This document shows, piece after piece, positions 16,003 to 24,577 of a DNA stretch of 36,020 nt. Source of the DNA: Pseudomonadota bacterium (GTDB lineage: Bacteria; Pseudomonadota; Alphaproteobacteria; Rhodospirillales; Magnetospirillaceae). Each line of letters begins with the position of its first letter. Position 1 is the first letter of the stretch. A model generated the notes under the pieces. The model worked only from the letters and a program-made list of their open reading frames with translations. It had not been told where the DNA came from and did not search any database. Both the position numbers and the translations under genes were made by a program. The stretch is from the NCBI GenBank assembly GCA_021848545.1, contig JAJZUL010000032.1, positions 1 to 36,020 of the forward strand. Reading direction: 5' to 3'.

Positions 16003-16472
16003 TATATGCCGATATCCGGGGTGGCGTTCAGGGCGTAATCGACGTGAAAACCGCTGATCATCCAGCGGCCGTGGCGCTCGACCACCGCCAGGCGGATGGT
16101 GGCGCGACCGTTCGCGTAAACGGCCTTGGCGACGTAGGCGGCGGCCACCGTCCGGCCGGAACCGAAACCGGTGGACATAAGGGACTGCCTGTCGGCCCCC
16201 TCGTAATGAACCAGCGGACCCAATTGGGCGAAGCGGTGGAAGACGGCGGCCAGCCGCGCCCGGCTGAGGTTCTGGCGCAAACCGGGGCTGGCGCGGTCGA
16301 GAAGCTGCTTTTCGCTCCATTGCGCGGTGATCGCCGGAACGGCCTTGTCGACATAGGTCCGGCCTTCGCGGTTGAGCGCCTGGCCCCGATAGGCGACGAA
16401 CGCCACGGCGACGACGACGCTGGCCGCCAGGGCCACCGTCACCACGCCGATGATTTGAAAGAATTTGCGCAT
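16002..16472 (-). CDS. Membrane-anchored protein of unknown function
   Basis: The 156-residue product has one N-terminal membrane segment or uncleaved signal (IIGVVTVALAASVVVAVAFVA, about 7-27), then a soluble domain probably in the periplasm. The end of the chain, ATIRLAVVERHGRWMISGFHVDY, is the alternating-strand pattern seen in NTF2-like and DUF4019-like folds; this is only a resemblance. Its stop codon lies inside the right arm of the 144-bp palindrome. It is divergent from the small gene at 16628. Confidence 0.7.
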   Translation of the reverse strand: MRKFFQIIGVVTVALAASVVVAVAFVAYRGQALNREGRTYVDKAVPAITAQWSEKQLLDRASPGLRQNLSRARLAAVFHRFAQLGPLVHYEGADRQSLMSTGFGSGRTVAAAYVAKAVYANGRATIRLAVVERHGRWMISGFHVDYALNATPDIGI

Positions 16473-16627
16473 TCACCATTCCGGGTTAACCCATAAAGTA
16501 GAACCCAACCAGACCGGGTTCAATGGCGAGGGAGCATCGGCGGAAAAGATTTGCCTTCGCCATCCGGGCGACGCACTATCGCTGGGGTTTGGGGGATATC
16601 GGCCCCATACATGTGGGACAGGACACC

Positions 16628-17008
16628 ATGAACGCCGCAAAGCTCGCCAAGGTGCTGGCGCTGGCCGCCTCGGATAACGAGGCGGAGGCGGTTCAGGCGC
16701 TTCGGGCCCTGCGGCGGATGGTGGAATCCCAGGGCTCGGATCTGGTGGCCCTGGCCGGGCGTCTGGCCGACGGGCCGGAGATTCTGGGACAATACGATCT
16801 TGGCCGCGCCGCCGAAGCCGCCGCCGCCGAAATCCGGCTGAAGGCGCAATTGAGCGGCGCGCTGGATGCCCTGGACGCGGCCCTGGCCGAAAACGCCCGC
16901 CTTTCGGCCCGCCTCAGCGAGGGCGAACCCGCGCAGAGCAAACCGCGCCCGACCGGCCGGGGACGCGGGCGGCGCGCGCCGGACGAGCGCCAATATTCCC
17001 TGCTCTAG
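16628..17008 (+). CDS. Small protein with a DUF2786-like N-terminus
   Basis: The 126-residue product begins KLAKVLALAASDNEAEAVQA, which resembles the LAKxLALA-S-N-EAxxA helix pair found at the start of DUF2786 proteins. A second helical region rich in Ala, Leu and Arg follows (AEIRLKAQLSGALDALDAAL). A basic, disordered tail (RPTGRGRGRRAPDERQ) suggests nucleic-acid contact; this is inference. ATG 16628 is preferred over an in-frame ATG at 16523 because the upstream 35 residues look non-coding and GGACAGGAC sits just before 16628. The stop codon is at the left tip of palindrome copy 2. Confidence 0.65.
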   Translation: MNAAKLAKVLALAASDNEAEAVQALRALRRMVESQGSDLVALAGRLADGPEILGQYDLGRAAEAAAAEIRLKAQLSGALDALDAALAENARLSARLSEGEPAQSKPRPTGRGRGRRAPDERQYSLL

Positions 17009-17150
17009 AAGCCTGACCTGAAAGTCGGCAGGGTGAGCCGAAAATGGCGGCTTTCGAGAACCGCAGCGGAGCGTACTTCATGTACGTGAGCAGCGGAAGC
17101 GCAGAAAACCGCCATTTGCAGGCCGCCATGACGAGTTTCGGGTCAGGCCC
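17007..17150 (+). repeat. 144-bp nested palindromic repeat (family C), copy 2
   Basis: Same orientation and length as 15859-16002, with roughly nine in ten bases matching; the core GCGTACTTCATGTACGTGAG is identical. The outer arms here are less perfect, while the inner AAATGGCGG / CCGCCATTT pairing is kept. It starts at the TAG of the preceding gene and ends 5 bp before the stop of the cheZ-like gene, so it fills the gap between two convergent genes. Confidence 0.87.
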
Positions 17151-17155
17151 TGAAC

Positions 17156-17710
17156 TTACCCGAACAGCTTGTCGATATCGGTCTGGGCCAGCAACTGATC
17201 GACCTTGGCCTGATCCACGCCCTTGCCCGGCAGTTGCGGGCCGTGCAGGTAGCGTTTGTACTCGTCCTTCTCTTCCTTGATCTCGACCACCACCTTGTCC
17301 AATTCGTCGCGGCCCCAGGTCAGGATGATGGCGTTGACCCGCTCCTCGATGAATTTCAGCGAATTGACCACCTTGCTGACCCGCTGGCCGGTAATGTCCT
17401 GAAACGAACAGGCCTCGAAAATCAGGTTGATGCGCTCGGTGACCCCGTCGAACTTCTCCGTCAAGGCGGGATCGTCGGACAGGGTACGGGCCTCGTCCAC
17501 CAGGGAATCGATGCCCTCGCAGCTTTCCATGATGGTGTTGGTGGCGCCCTCGGTGGCGCTGACCACCTCGTCCAATTCCTCCGACATGCTGCCGAAGTGA
17601 TTGTCGGAATCGGGCTTCAGGGCCGCCAGTTCCTTGCGAATTTTCTGTAGATGGCTGAACAGTCCCAAAAGTTCCCGTTTCAGCACGGTGTTGGCGGCGT
17701 CCTCGGTCAT
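17156..17710 (-). CDS. cheZ: CheZ-type protein phosphatase (chemotaxis)
   Basis: The 184-residue, almost wholly helical product contains EACSFQDITGQRVSKVV, in which Asp105 and Gln109 correspond to the CheZ catalytic Asp and Gln. It ends with an amphipathic segment (VDQLLAQTDIDKLFG) like the CheY-docking tail of CheZ. The expected role is dephosphorylating phospho-CheY. ATG 17710 is chosen over ATG 17731 because AGGGAGAAAGG sits 7 bp before it. No other chemotaxis gene is in the window. The fold call is good, but the partner is unknown. Confidence 0.8.
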   Translation of the reverse strand: MTEDAANTVLKRELLGLFSHLQKIRKELAALKPDSDNHFGSMSEELDEVVSATEGATNTIMESCEGIDSLVDEARTLSDDPALTEKFDGVTERINLIFEACSFQDITGQRVSKVVNSLKFIEERVNAIILTWGRDELDKVVVEIKEEKDEYKRYLHGPQLPGKGVDQAKVDQLLAQTDIDKLFG

Positions 17711-17786
17711 CGGCCGGCCTTTCTCCCTCATTCGTTTCGTCTGGGCGCGATGTCCGGCCGTCGATCCCCTGCGGCCATGCCGCCCG

Positions 17787-18086
17787 TCAATCGGGGTCGC
17801 GCCCCTCGTTCATCATGGTCCTGAGGGCCACCGCCACCAGCTTGGCCCGTTGATCGTCGGACAGGTCGGCCAGAACCTGCTGCTTGGCATGGCGCACGGC
17901 CATGGCATTGCGGATCAGTTCCGCGCGCTCGGGCGTCATCACCTTGCGCATGTCGGCCTGCGCCTGGGCGATCGCCCGCTCCCGGCCGGCCCGCGCGCCA
18001 GTGGCCCGGCCCTTCGCCGTATCGCCCTTTTCCAGGGCGCGGCGGGCACGGTCGTCCAGAAACAGCGATTTGAGGAACCCGAACAT
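17787..18086 (-). CDS. Small helical protein of unknown function
   Basis: The 99-residue product is charged and probably all helical, starting MFGFLKSLFLDDRARRALEK. The end, DLSDDQRAKLVAVALRTMMN, is a second amphipathic helix. There is no signal peptide and no recognised domain. ATG 18086 follows GGATGAGG. It lies 76 bp upstream of cheZ on the same strand and may be co-transcribed, which would hint at a chemotaxis or motility link; this is inference. Confidence 0.65.
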   Translation of the reverse strand: MFGFLKSLFLDDRARRALEKGDTAKGRATGARAGRERAIAQAQADMRKVMTPERAELIRNAMAVRHAKQQVLADLSDDQRAKLVAVALRTMMNEGRDPD

Positions 18087-18147
18087 GCCTCATCCTACGC
18101 CTTCGGCCGGATCGGCGAAAGGGATGCGTCAGGACAGATTCATGCCA

Positions 18148-18167
18148 ACATAAACATATCTTTATGT
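18148..18167 (+). promoter_or_regulatory. Candidate operator upstream of ahcY
   Basis: ACATAAA-CATATC-TTTATGT is a perfect 7-bp inverted repeat in an otherwise GC-rich region, ending 5 bp before the -35 element. ahcY is controlled in several proteobacteria by the ArsR-family SAH sensor SahR, which binds AT-rich palindromes; assigning this site to such a regulator is inference. I saw no SAH-riboswitch-like structure. Confidence 0.5.
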
Positions 18168-18172
18168 CACCC

Positions 18173-18201
18173 TTGTTTCTGCGGGCGATGGCTGGTACAA
18201 G
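18173..18201 (+). promoter_or_regulatory. Candidate promoter of ahcY
   Basis: -35 TTGTTT (18173-18178), a 17-bp spacer and -10 TACAAG (18196-18201), about 35 bp before the coding start. The inverted repeat at 18148-18167 is directly upstream. Confidence 0.45.
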
Positions 18202-18234
18202 TCATCGATCCCCATTTCCGGAGGCACGGATTTC

Positions 18235-19632
18235 ATGAGCACCCCCGCCTACAAGGTCGCCGACATCTCTTTGGCCGATTGGGGCCGCAAGGAAATCGTC
18301 ATCGCCGAGATCGAGATGCCCGGCCTGATGGCGCTGCGCGAGGAATACGGCGCGGCGCAGCCCCTGAAGGGCGCGCGCATCGCGGGCTCTCTGCACATGA
18401 CCATCCAGACCGCGGTGCTGATCGAGACCCTGAAGGCGCTGGGGGCCGACGTGCGCTGGGCGTCGTGCAACATCTTCTCGACCCAGGACCATGCCGCCGC
18501 GGCCATCGCCGCCACCGGCACCCCGGTCTTCGCCGTCAAGGGCGAAAGCCTGGAGGATTACTGGGATTACACCCACCGCATCTTCGATTGGGACGATGGC
18601 GGCAACCCCAACATGATCCTGGATGACGGCGGCGACGCCACCCTGCTGATCCATCTGGGCCAGGCCGCCGCTTCCGATCCGTCGCTGCTGGACAAGCCCA
18701 CCTGCGAAGAGGAAGAGATCCTGTTCGCCGCCATCAAGGCCAAGCTCGCCACCGATCCCGGCTGGTACGCTCGCAACGCCGCCGCCATCAAGGGCGTCAC
18801 CGAGGAAACCACCACCGGCGTCCATCGCCTGTACGAGATGGAAAAGAAGGGCACCCTGTTGTGGCCCGCCATCAACGTCAACGATTCGGTGACCAAGTCG
18901 AAATTCGACAATAAATACGGATGCCGCGAATCCCTGGTGGACGGCATCCGCCGCGCCACCGACGTGATGATGGCCGGCAAGGTGGCCGTGGTCTGCGGCT
19001 ATGGCGATGTCGGCAAGGGATCGGCCGAATCCCTGGCCTCCCAGGGGTGCCGGGTGGTGGTCACCGAAATCGACCCGATCTGCGCCCTGCAGGCGGCGAT
19101 GGAGGGCTATGAAGTCACCACCATGGAAGAGGCGGCGCCGCGCGGCGACATCTTCGTCACCACCACCGGCAATGTGGACGTGATCACCGTCGACCATATG
19201 CGGGCGATGAAGGACCGGGCCATCGTCTGTAACATCGGCCATTTCGACAGCGAAATTCAGGTGGCCGGCCTCAAGAACTTCAAATGGCACCCGGTCAAGC
19301 CGCAGGTGGACGAGATCGAATTCCCCGATGGCAAGCGGATCATCCTGCTGGCCCAGGGACGGCTGGTCAATCTGGGCTGCGCCACCGGCCACCCCAGCTT
19401 CGTCATGAGCGCATCCTTCACCAATCAGGTGCTGGCGCAGATGGACATTTTCGGCAATCCCGGCAAGTACGGCAAAAAGGTCTATGTCCTGCCCAAGCAT
19501 CTGGACGAGAAGGTCGCCGCCCTGCATCTGGCCAAGCTGGGGGTGAAGCTGACCCGATTGTCGAGCAAGCAAGCCGCCTATATCGGCGTCGATCAGGCCG
19601 GGCCGTTCAAGCCCGACGCCTATCGCTACTGA
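18235..19632 (+). CDS. ahcY: Adenosylhomocysteinase (SAH hydrolase)
   Basis: Splits S-adenosylhomocysteine into adenosine and homocysteine, closing the methyl cycle. The 465-residue product shows [21 protein letters not shown], the [18 protein letters not shown] substrate block, and the NAD site [28 protein letters not shown] follows, and the chain ends with the conserved KPDAYRY that completes the neighbouring NAD site in the tetramer. Length fits the longer bacterial form with the extra ~40-residue insert. GGAGG precedes ATG 18235. A candidate promoter and operator lie just upstream. Confidence 0.98.
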   Translation: MSTPAYKVADISLADWGRKEIVIAEIEMPGLMALREEYGAAQPLKGARIAGSLHMTIQTAVLIETLKALGADVRWASCNIFSTQDHAAAAIAATGTPVFAVKGESLEDYWDYTHRIFDWDDGGNPNMILDDGGDATLLIHLGQAAASDPSLLDKPTCEEEEILFAAIKAKLATDPGWYARNAAAIKGVTEETTTGVHRLYEMEKKGTLLWPAINVNDSVTKSKFDNKYGCRESLVDGIRRATDVMMAGKVAVVCGYGDVGKGSAESLASQGCRVVVTEIDPICALQAAMEGYEVTTMEEAAPRGDIFVTTTGNVDVITVDHMRAMKDRAIVCNIGHFDSEIQVAGLKNFKWHPVKPQVDEIEFPDGKRIILLAQGRLVNLGCATGHPSFVMSASFTNQVLAQMDIFGNPGKYGKKVYVLPKHLDEKVAALHLAKLGVKLTRLSSKQAAYIGVDQAGPFKPDAYRY

Positions 19633-19650
19633 TCCCCGCGACACCGGAAA

Positions 19651-19673
19651 GGCGGCGCCATCACGGCGCCGCC
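19651..19673. terminator. GC-rich hairpin after ahcY
   Basis: GGCGGCGCC (19651-19659) pairs exactly with 19665-19673 around ATCAC, 18 bp past the ahcY stop. No T run follows, so it is a possible Rho-dependent or attenuating 3' structure. Confidence 0.4.
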
Positions 19674-19813
19674 GCCGGGGGCGGCGCATCTTCCGTCGCC
19701 AAGCGCAAGCGAGACGCTTTATCCCCCTTCGTCCAAGCGGTAAAATGCCATAGTGCCATTAAGTTCGCCGGACGCCCCCTTTGGGAATTCCGGCACACAA
19801 TCAAGGACTAGGC

Positions 19814-20194
19814 ATGAACAGGGACGACGACGCCTTGCGGACCGTTGGGGTCAACGGACGTGAATTCACTTTCGAGCGGACCCACCCCAACAAGGACGGG
19901 CGCCGGATCGGCGAGCGCACCGTCGCCGCCATCTGGGTCAGCCCCATGCAATCGCGCAAGACCCTGGCCAACGCCACCGTCAACGAATTCGACGATGGCG
20001 TTTTGTACGGCCCGTCCTCGGTACCCGGCGTATTCAGCGATTTTCCCGGCGCCGCCGCCGCCGAGGTCACCGTCCGTTGGCTGGAACTGGCCAACCATCA
20101 TCTCGCCAACAGCGTCAAGCGCCAGCGCGAGCTGATGATGATGGCCGCCGGAATCCTGGCGGTCATCGCCATTATCGCGATAGCGTTCCGATAA
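19814..20194 (+). CDS. Small protein with a C-terminal membrane anchor, unknown function
   Basis: The 126-residue product is soluble and mixed in composition for about 105 residues, then ends in a single hydrophobic helix (MMMAAGILAVIAIIAIAF). It is therefore probably tail-anchored with its bulk in the cytoplasm. I recognise no domain. ATG 19814 has AAGGA 8-10 bp before it; an upstream in-frame ATG (19781) has no such site. The next gene (DsrE-like) starts 83 bp downstream on the same strand. Confidence 0.65.
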   Translation: MNRDDDALRTVGVNGREFTFERTHPNKDGRRIGERTVAAIWVSPMQSRKTLANATVNEFDDGVLYGPSSVPGVFSDFPGAAAAEVTVRWLELANHHLANSVKRQRELMMMAAGILAVIAIIAIAFR

Positions 20195-20277
20195 AACGAC
20201 AACGGGCGAAAGACGCGCCCTTCCGCCCAGCCGCCCCTGATGCCCCACAGCACTTACGAACCAGAGGAACCCGCGTC

Positions 20278-20829
20278 ATGCCCCATACGACGTGCCTTCG
20301 CCGGCCACGAGCAGCGCCTTTCCTTCGTGCCGCGGCCGTGGCGTTGGCCATCCTTGCCGCGCCCCTGATCGCGCGCCCCGGCTTCGCCGCCAAGGCGCCG
20401 AGCTTCCCCAACGTCCCCGATGTCCCGGTTCCCCACGGCGTCAGCTATGGCGGCTATTTCAAGACCCACAAGCTGGTCCGCATCGTTTTCGGCGTGTCCA
20501 ACGACGTGTCCCTGAAGGAATCGCTGACCAACGCCGCCTATACCATCAAGTATCTGGTGCCGCGGCATGTCCGTTACCGGATACAGATCGTGCTCTACAG
20601 CGGCGCGGTGCGGGCCGGCGACGAATTCAGCAACCGCTATGGCGGCTATGCCCCCCTGATCCGCGCCCTGCATGCCCACGGCGTGCAATTCCGCGTCTGC
20701 CACAATTCCATGAAGGCCGTCGGCCTGACCGCGGACCAGCTTTACGGCTTCATGAAGGTCGTGCCGGCGGGCATCCTGCAACTGACCAAGAAGCAGATGC
20801 AGGGCTACGCCTATATCAATAACGGCTGA
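20278..20829 (+). CDS. Exported DsrE/DsrF-like family protein
   Basis: The 183-residue product has an N-terminal export signal (about 1-38, AAAVALAILAAPLIARPGFA). The mature part follows the DsrE-like pattern: LVRIVFGVSNDVSLKESLTN, IQIVLYSGAVRA, and the single cysteine in VQFRVCHNSMKAVGLTADQL, which matches the sulphur-carrying or structural Cys of the family. The end is VVPAGILQLTKKQMQGYAYI. Cytoplasmic DsrEFH moves sulphur; exported single-domain versions are common but undefined, so no substrate is assigned. GAGGA lies 8 bp before ATG 20278. A strong terminator follows 10 bp after the stop. Confidence 0.8.
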   Translation: MPHTTCLRRPRAAPFLRAAAVALAILAAPLIARPGFAAKAPSFPNVPDVPVPHGVSYGGYFKTHKLVRIVFGVSNDVSLKESLTNAAYTIKYLVPRHVRYRIQIVLYSGAVRAGDEFSNRYGGYAPLIRALHAHGVQFRVCHNSMKAVGLTADQLYGFMKVVPAGILQLTKKQMQGYAYINNG

Positions 20830-20839
20830 GCAAAAAAAT

Positions 20840-20870
20840 AGGCGGAAGAGCTTGCGCTCTTCCGCCTTTT
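20840..20870. terminator. Bidirectional Rho-independent terminator
   Basis: AGGCGGAAGAGC (20840-20851) pairs perfectly with 20856-20867 around TTGC. A T tract follows on the plus strand, and seven As precede the stem, giving Ts on the minus strand. It serves both the DsrE-like gene (plus) and pgk (minus). Confidence 0.95.
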
Positions 20871-20886
20871 CATCCCGAGGGATGAT

Positions 20887-22080
20887 TTACTTCGCGCTGG
20901 CCTCAAGAGCCGCGACGCCCGGCAGGGTCTTGCCTTCCAGCCATTCCAGGAAGGCGCCACCGGCGGTCGAGACGTAGGAGAACTTGGCATCCACCCCGGC
21001 CTTGGCCAGGGCCGCCACCGTATCTCCGCCACCGGCGACGGTAAGCAGTTTGCCCTGCGCGGTGCGCTGGGCGGCGGCCTGGGCGACCGCGTTGGTGGCC
21101 TTGTCGAAGGGAGCGATCTCGAACGCCCCCATCGGCCCGTTCCACACCAGGGTCTTGCACCCGTTCAGCCGGTCGATGACCGCCTCGGCGGCGGCCGGAC
21201 CGGCATCCAGGATCATCATGTCGTCGGGCACCGCATCGGCCGCAACCACCTTGTTGGGGGCGTTTTCGGCGAATTCGGAGGCCACCACCACATCGACCGG
21301 CAGGACGATATGACAGTTGGCCGCCTTGGCCTTTTCCATGATCGACCGCGCGGTGTCGGCCATTTCCTTCTCGCACAGCGACTTGCCGACCTTCATGCCC
21401 TGAGCGAACATGAAGGTGTTGGCCATGCCGCCGCCGATGATCAGGTAATCGACGCGGGAGACCAGATTGCCGAGAAGGTCGAGCTTGGTCGACACCTTGG
21501 CGCCGCCGACGACGGCGGCCACCGGCTTCTCCGGATGCCCGAGCGCCTTGCCCAGGGCTTCCAGTTCGGCCTGCATCAGGCGGCCGGCGGCAGCCGGCAG
21601 CAGATGGGCCAGACCTTCGGTCGAGGCATGGGCGCGGTGGGCGGTGGAGAAGGCGTCATTGACGTAAAGATCGCCGTTGGCGGCCAGAGCCTTGGCGAAG
21701 GCCGGGTCGTTCTTTTCCTCTTCCGGATGGAAGCGGACATTCTCCAACAGAACGATGTCGCCGTCCTTCATGGCGGCGACGGCGGCTGCCGCCGAGGCCC
21801 CGACGCAATCGTCGGCCCAGCCCACATTCTTGCCGACGGCCTTGGACAACGGGTCGAGCAGCAGCTTCTGCGAGTACTTCTCGTCCCGGCCCTTGGGACG
21901 GCCGAAGTGGGTCAGGATGATCACCTTGGCCCCGCCGGCCGCCAACTGCTTCAGCGTGTCGGCGGACCGGTCGATGCGGGTGGTGTCGGTGACCTTGCCG
22001 TCCTTGGCCGGAACGTTGAGGTCGGCCCGGACCAGGACCCGCTTGCCCTTGACGTCGAGCTTGTCGATGGTGCGGAACAT
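20887..22080 (-). CDS. pgk: Phosphoglycerate kinase
   Basis: The 397-residue product interconverts 1,3-bisphosphoglycerate and 3-phosphoglycerate. Motifs are [16 protein letters not shown] at the N-terminus, [44 protein letters not shown] and WNGPMGAFE, then the nucleotide loop [15 protein letters not shown] 22080 has a GGGGG ribosome-binding site; the open frame continues upstream into gap in another frame, but that part is not pgk. It lies 11 bp after gap in the same operon and ends at the bidirectional terminator. Confidence 0.98.
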   Translation of the reverse strand: MFRTIDKLDVKGKRVLVRADLNVPAKDGKVTDTTRIDRSADTLKQLAAGGAKVIILTHFGRPKGRDEKYSQKLLLDPLSKAVGKNVGWADDCVGASAAAAVAAMKDGDIVLLENVRFHPEEEKNDPAFAKALAANGDLYVNDAFSTAHRAHASTEGLAHLLPAAAGRLMQAELEALGKALGHPEKPVAAVVGGAKVSTKLDLLGNLVSRVDYLIIGGGMANTFMFAQGMKVGKSLCEKEMADTARSIMEKAKAANCHIVLPVDVVVASEFAENAPNKVVAADAVPDDMMILDAGPAAAEAVIDRLNGCKTLVWNGPMGAFEIAPFDKATNAVAQAAAQRTAQGKLLTVAGGGDTVAALAKAGVDAKFSYVSTAGGAFLEWLEGKTLPGVAALEASAK

Positions 22081-22091
22081 CGGACCCCCGC

Positions 22092-23105
<1,014 letters not shown>

Positions 23106-23279
23106 CTAGAGATCTCGGACATGACGGAGCGGGCCACGCATCCAGCCCCGGAAAACCAGCCGGTACCGGGGGAATGCCGCCGCCTCGGATTGTTGTTGGG
23201 CTTCGGACCAGCCGAGTTGCTGCTAAACCATATCGCATACTCGCCCGAACGAATCCAGTCCTGAAATTGCATTCGGCAC

Positions 23280-23480
23280 TGAATGTTGCGAATGCGTTAC
23301 TGAAAAGCGAGATGCCCCTCGAAAGGTTAATTCGCACCCAGGCATCATGACAATGTATAAATATCACAAAACAAGCCAAGAAATATTCGCTAAAGCGACG
23401 CGCGAGCAGACATTGATTGTATATTGATGTTTTTTCATGTGCGTGATGGAAATATATATCAATTTATTATTGCCCATCCG
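23280..23480. other. AT-rich gene-free stretch upstream of gap
   Basis: Roughly 200 bases of clearly AT-rich sequence (for example ACATTGATTGTATATTGATG and GAAATATATATCAATTTATT) in a window that is otherwise strongly GC-rich. I found no convincing gene or clean promoter in it. It may hold distant control elements for gap-pgk, a small RNA, or the remnant of an insertion. Confidence 0.5.
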
Positions 23481-23535
23481 GGCGGCAACGAAACGAAGCC
23501 TGTCCGCATCGCGAGCGGGACGCCCGTTTGATACC

Positions 23536-23753
23536 TTTGGCCGCTCGCTCGATGCTCGCTTGTAGATTTCGCCCTCTGCCTAAGCGCGGCCGTCCGGCCG
23601 CTTGGCCGCTCGCTCAACGCTCGCTGGTAGATTCAGCCCTCGCCGGGCGGGCGCGTCCGCGCCCTTGGCCGCTCGCTCAACGCTCGCTGGTAGATTCAGC
23701 CCTCGCCGGGCGGGCGCGTCCGCGCCCTTGGCCGCTCGCTCAACGCTCGCTGG
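23536..23753 (+). repeat. Tandem array of a 63-bp repeat (family A), 3.4 units
   Basis: Units start at 23536 (divergent, 65 bp), 23601, 23664 and 23727 (partial). The 23601 and 23664 units are identical over 63 bases. Each has TTGGCCGCTCGCTC(A/G)A, a spacer, then a GC-rich inverted repeat around CGTCCG. It lies 28 bp past the sdhB stop. The same family occurs in reverse complement at 1450-1587 after lipB and clpA. Confidence 0.9.
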
Positions 23754-23781
23754 GGCACGATGCCCCTATCCGCCGCCCGCG

Positions 23782-24564
23782 TCAGAACTTCCGTTCCACC
23801 AGCTTCTCCTTGATGGAGGCGATGGCCTTGGCCGGATTGAGACCCTTGGGGCAGGTGCTGGTGCAGTTCAGGATGGTATGGCAGCGATACAGCTTGAACG
23901 GATCGTCCAGCGCATCCAGCCGTTCGCCGGCGAATTCGTCGCGGCTGTCCTCGATCCAGCGGGCCGCCTGCAACAGGATGGCCGGCCCCAGAAAGCGTTC
24001 GCCGTTCCACCAATAGCTGGGGCAACTGGTCTGGCAGCAGAAGCACAGAATGCATTCCCACAGCCCGTCCAGCGCCACCCGTTCCTCGGGCGATTGCAGA
24101 CGTTCGCGATCGGGCGGCGGCGGGGTCTGGGTCTGCATCCAGGGTTCGATCGACGCCAGTTGGGCATAGGGCATGTTGAGATCGACCACCAGATCCTTGA
24201 TCACCGCCATGTGGGGCAAGGGATAGATGTCGATCGTTCCGGCCACCTCGGCGATCGGCTTCAGACAGGCCAGGGTATTGGTCCCGGCGATGTTCATGGA
24301 GCAGGACCCGCAAATGCCTTCCCGGCAGGAGCGGCGGAAGGTGAGCGTCGAATCGATCTCGTTCTTGATCTTGATCAGCGCGTCCAGAACCATCGGCCCG
24401 CATTCGTCGAGATCGACCACATAAGTGTCCAGACGCGGATTGCCGCCGGCATCGGGATCGAAGCGATAAATGCGGAAGGTTTTGACATTGGTCGCGCCGG
24501 CCGGCGCCGGATGGGACCGCCCGGCCTGAACCCGGGATTTGGCGGGCAGGGTAAATTCGACCAT
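23782..24564 (-). CDS. sdhB: Succinate dehydrogenase iron-sulfur subunit
   Basis: The 260-residue product passes electrons from FAD to ubiquinone. The N-terminal ferredoxin domain has the 2Fe-2S ligands [20 protein letters not shown] followed by Cys. The C-terminal domain has [17 protein letters not shown] and the [14 protein letters not shown] stretch for the 4Fe-4S and 3Fe-4S clusters. It is the last gene of sdhCDAB, 13 bp after sdhA. No hairpin terminator is clear, but the tandem repeats begin right after it. Confidence 0.98.
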   Translation of the reverse strand: MVEFTLPAKSRVQAGRSHPAPAGATNVKTFRIYRFDPDAGGNPRLDTYVVDLDECGPMVLDALIKIKNEIDSTLTFRRSCREGICGSCSMNIAGTNTLACLKPIAEVAGTIDIYPLPHMAVIKDLVVDLNMPYAQLASIEPWMQTQTPPPPDRERLQSPEERVALDGLWECILCFCCQTSCPSYWWNGERFLGPAILLQAARWIEDSRDEFAGERLDALDDPFKLYRCHTILNCTSTCPKGLNPAKAIASIKEKLVERKF

Positions 24565-24577
24565 CGCCGTACTCCCG

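Noticed and set aside
15859-17280. Similar short peptides (MAAFENRSGAYFMYVSSG type) encoded by both 144-bp repeats
   Set aside because: The differences between the copies mostly change amino acids rather than third codon positions, and the frames run into unrelated sequence. They are by-products of the repeat, not a gene family.
18087-18234. SAH riboswitch upstream of ahcY
   Set aside because: I could not find the conserved riboswitch core or a pseudoknot-capable stem. The AT palindrome and promoter explain the region better.
23536-23753. Possible CRISPR or replication iteron array
   Set aside because: The units are contiguous with no variable spacers, follow sdhB, and recur elsewhere in inverted form. 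No replication or partition gene is near.
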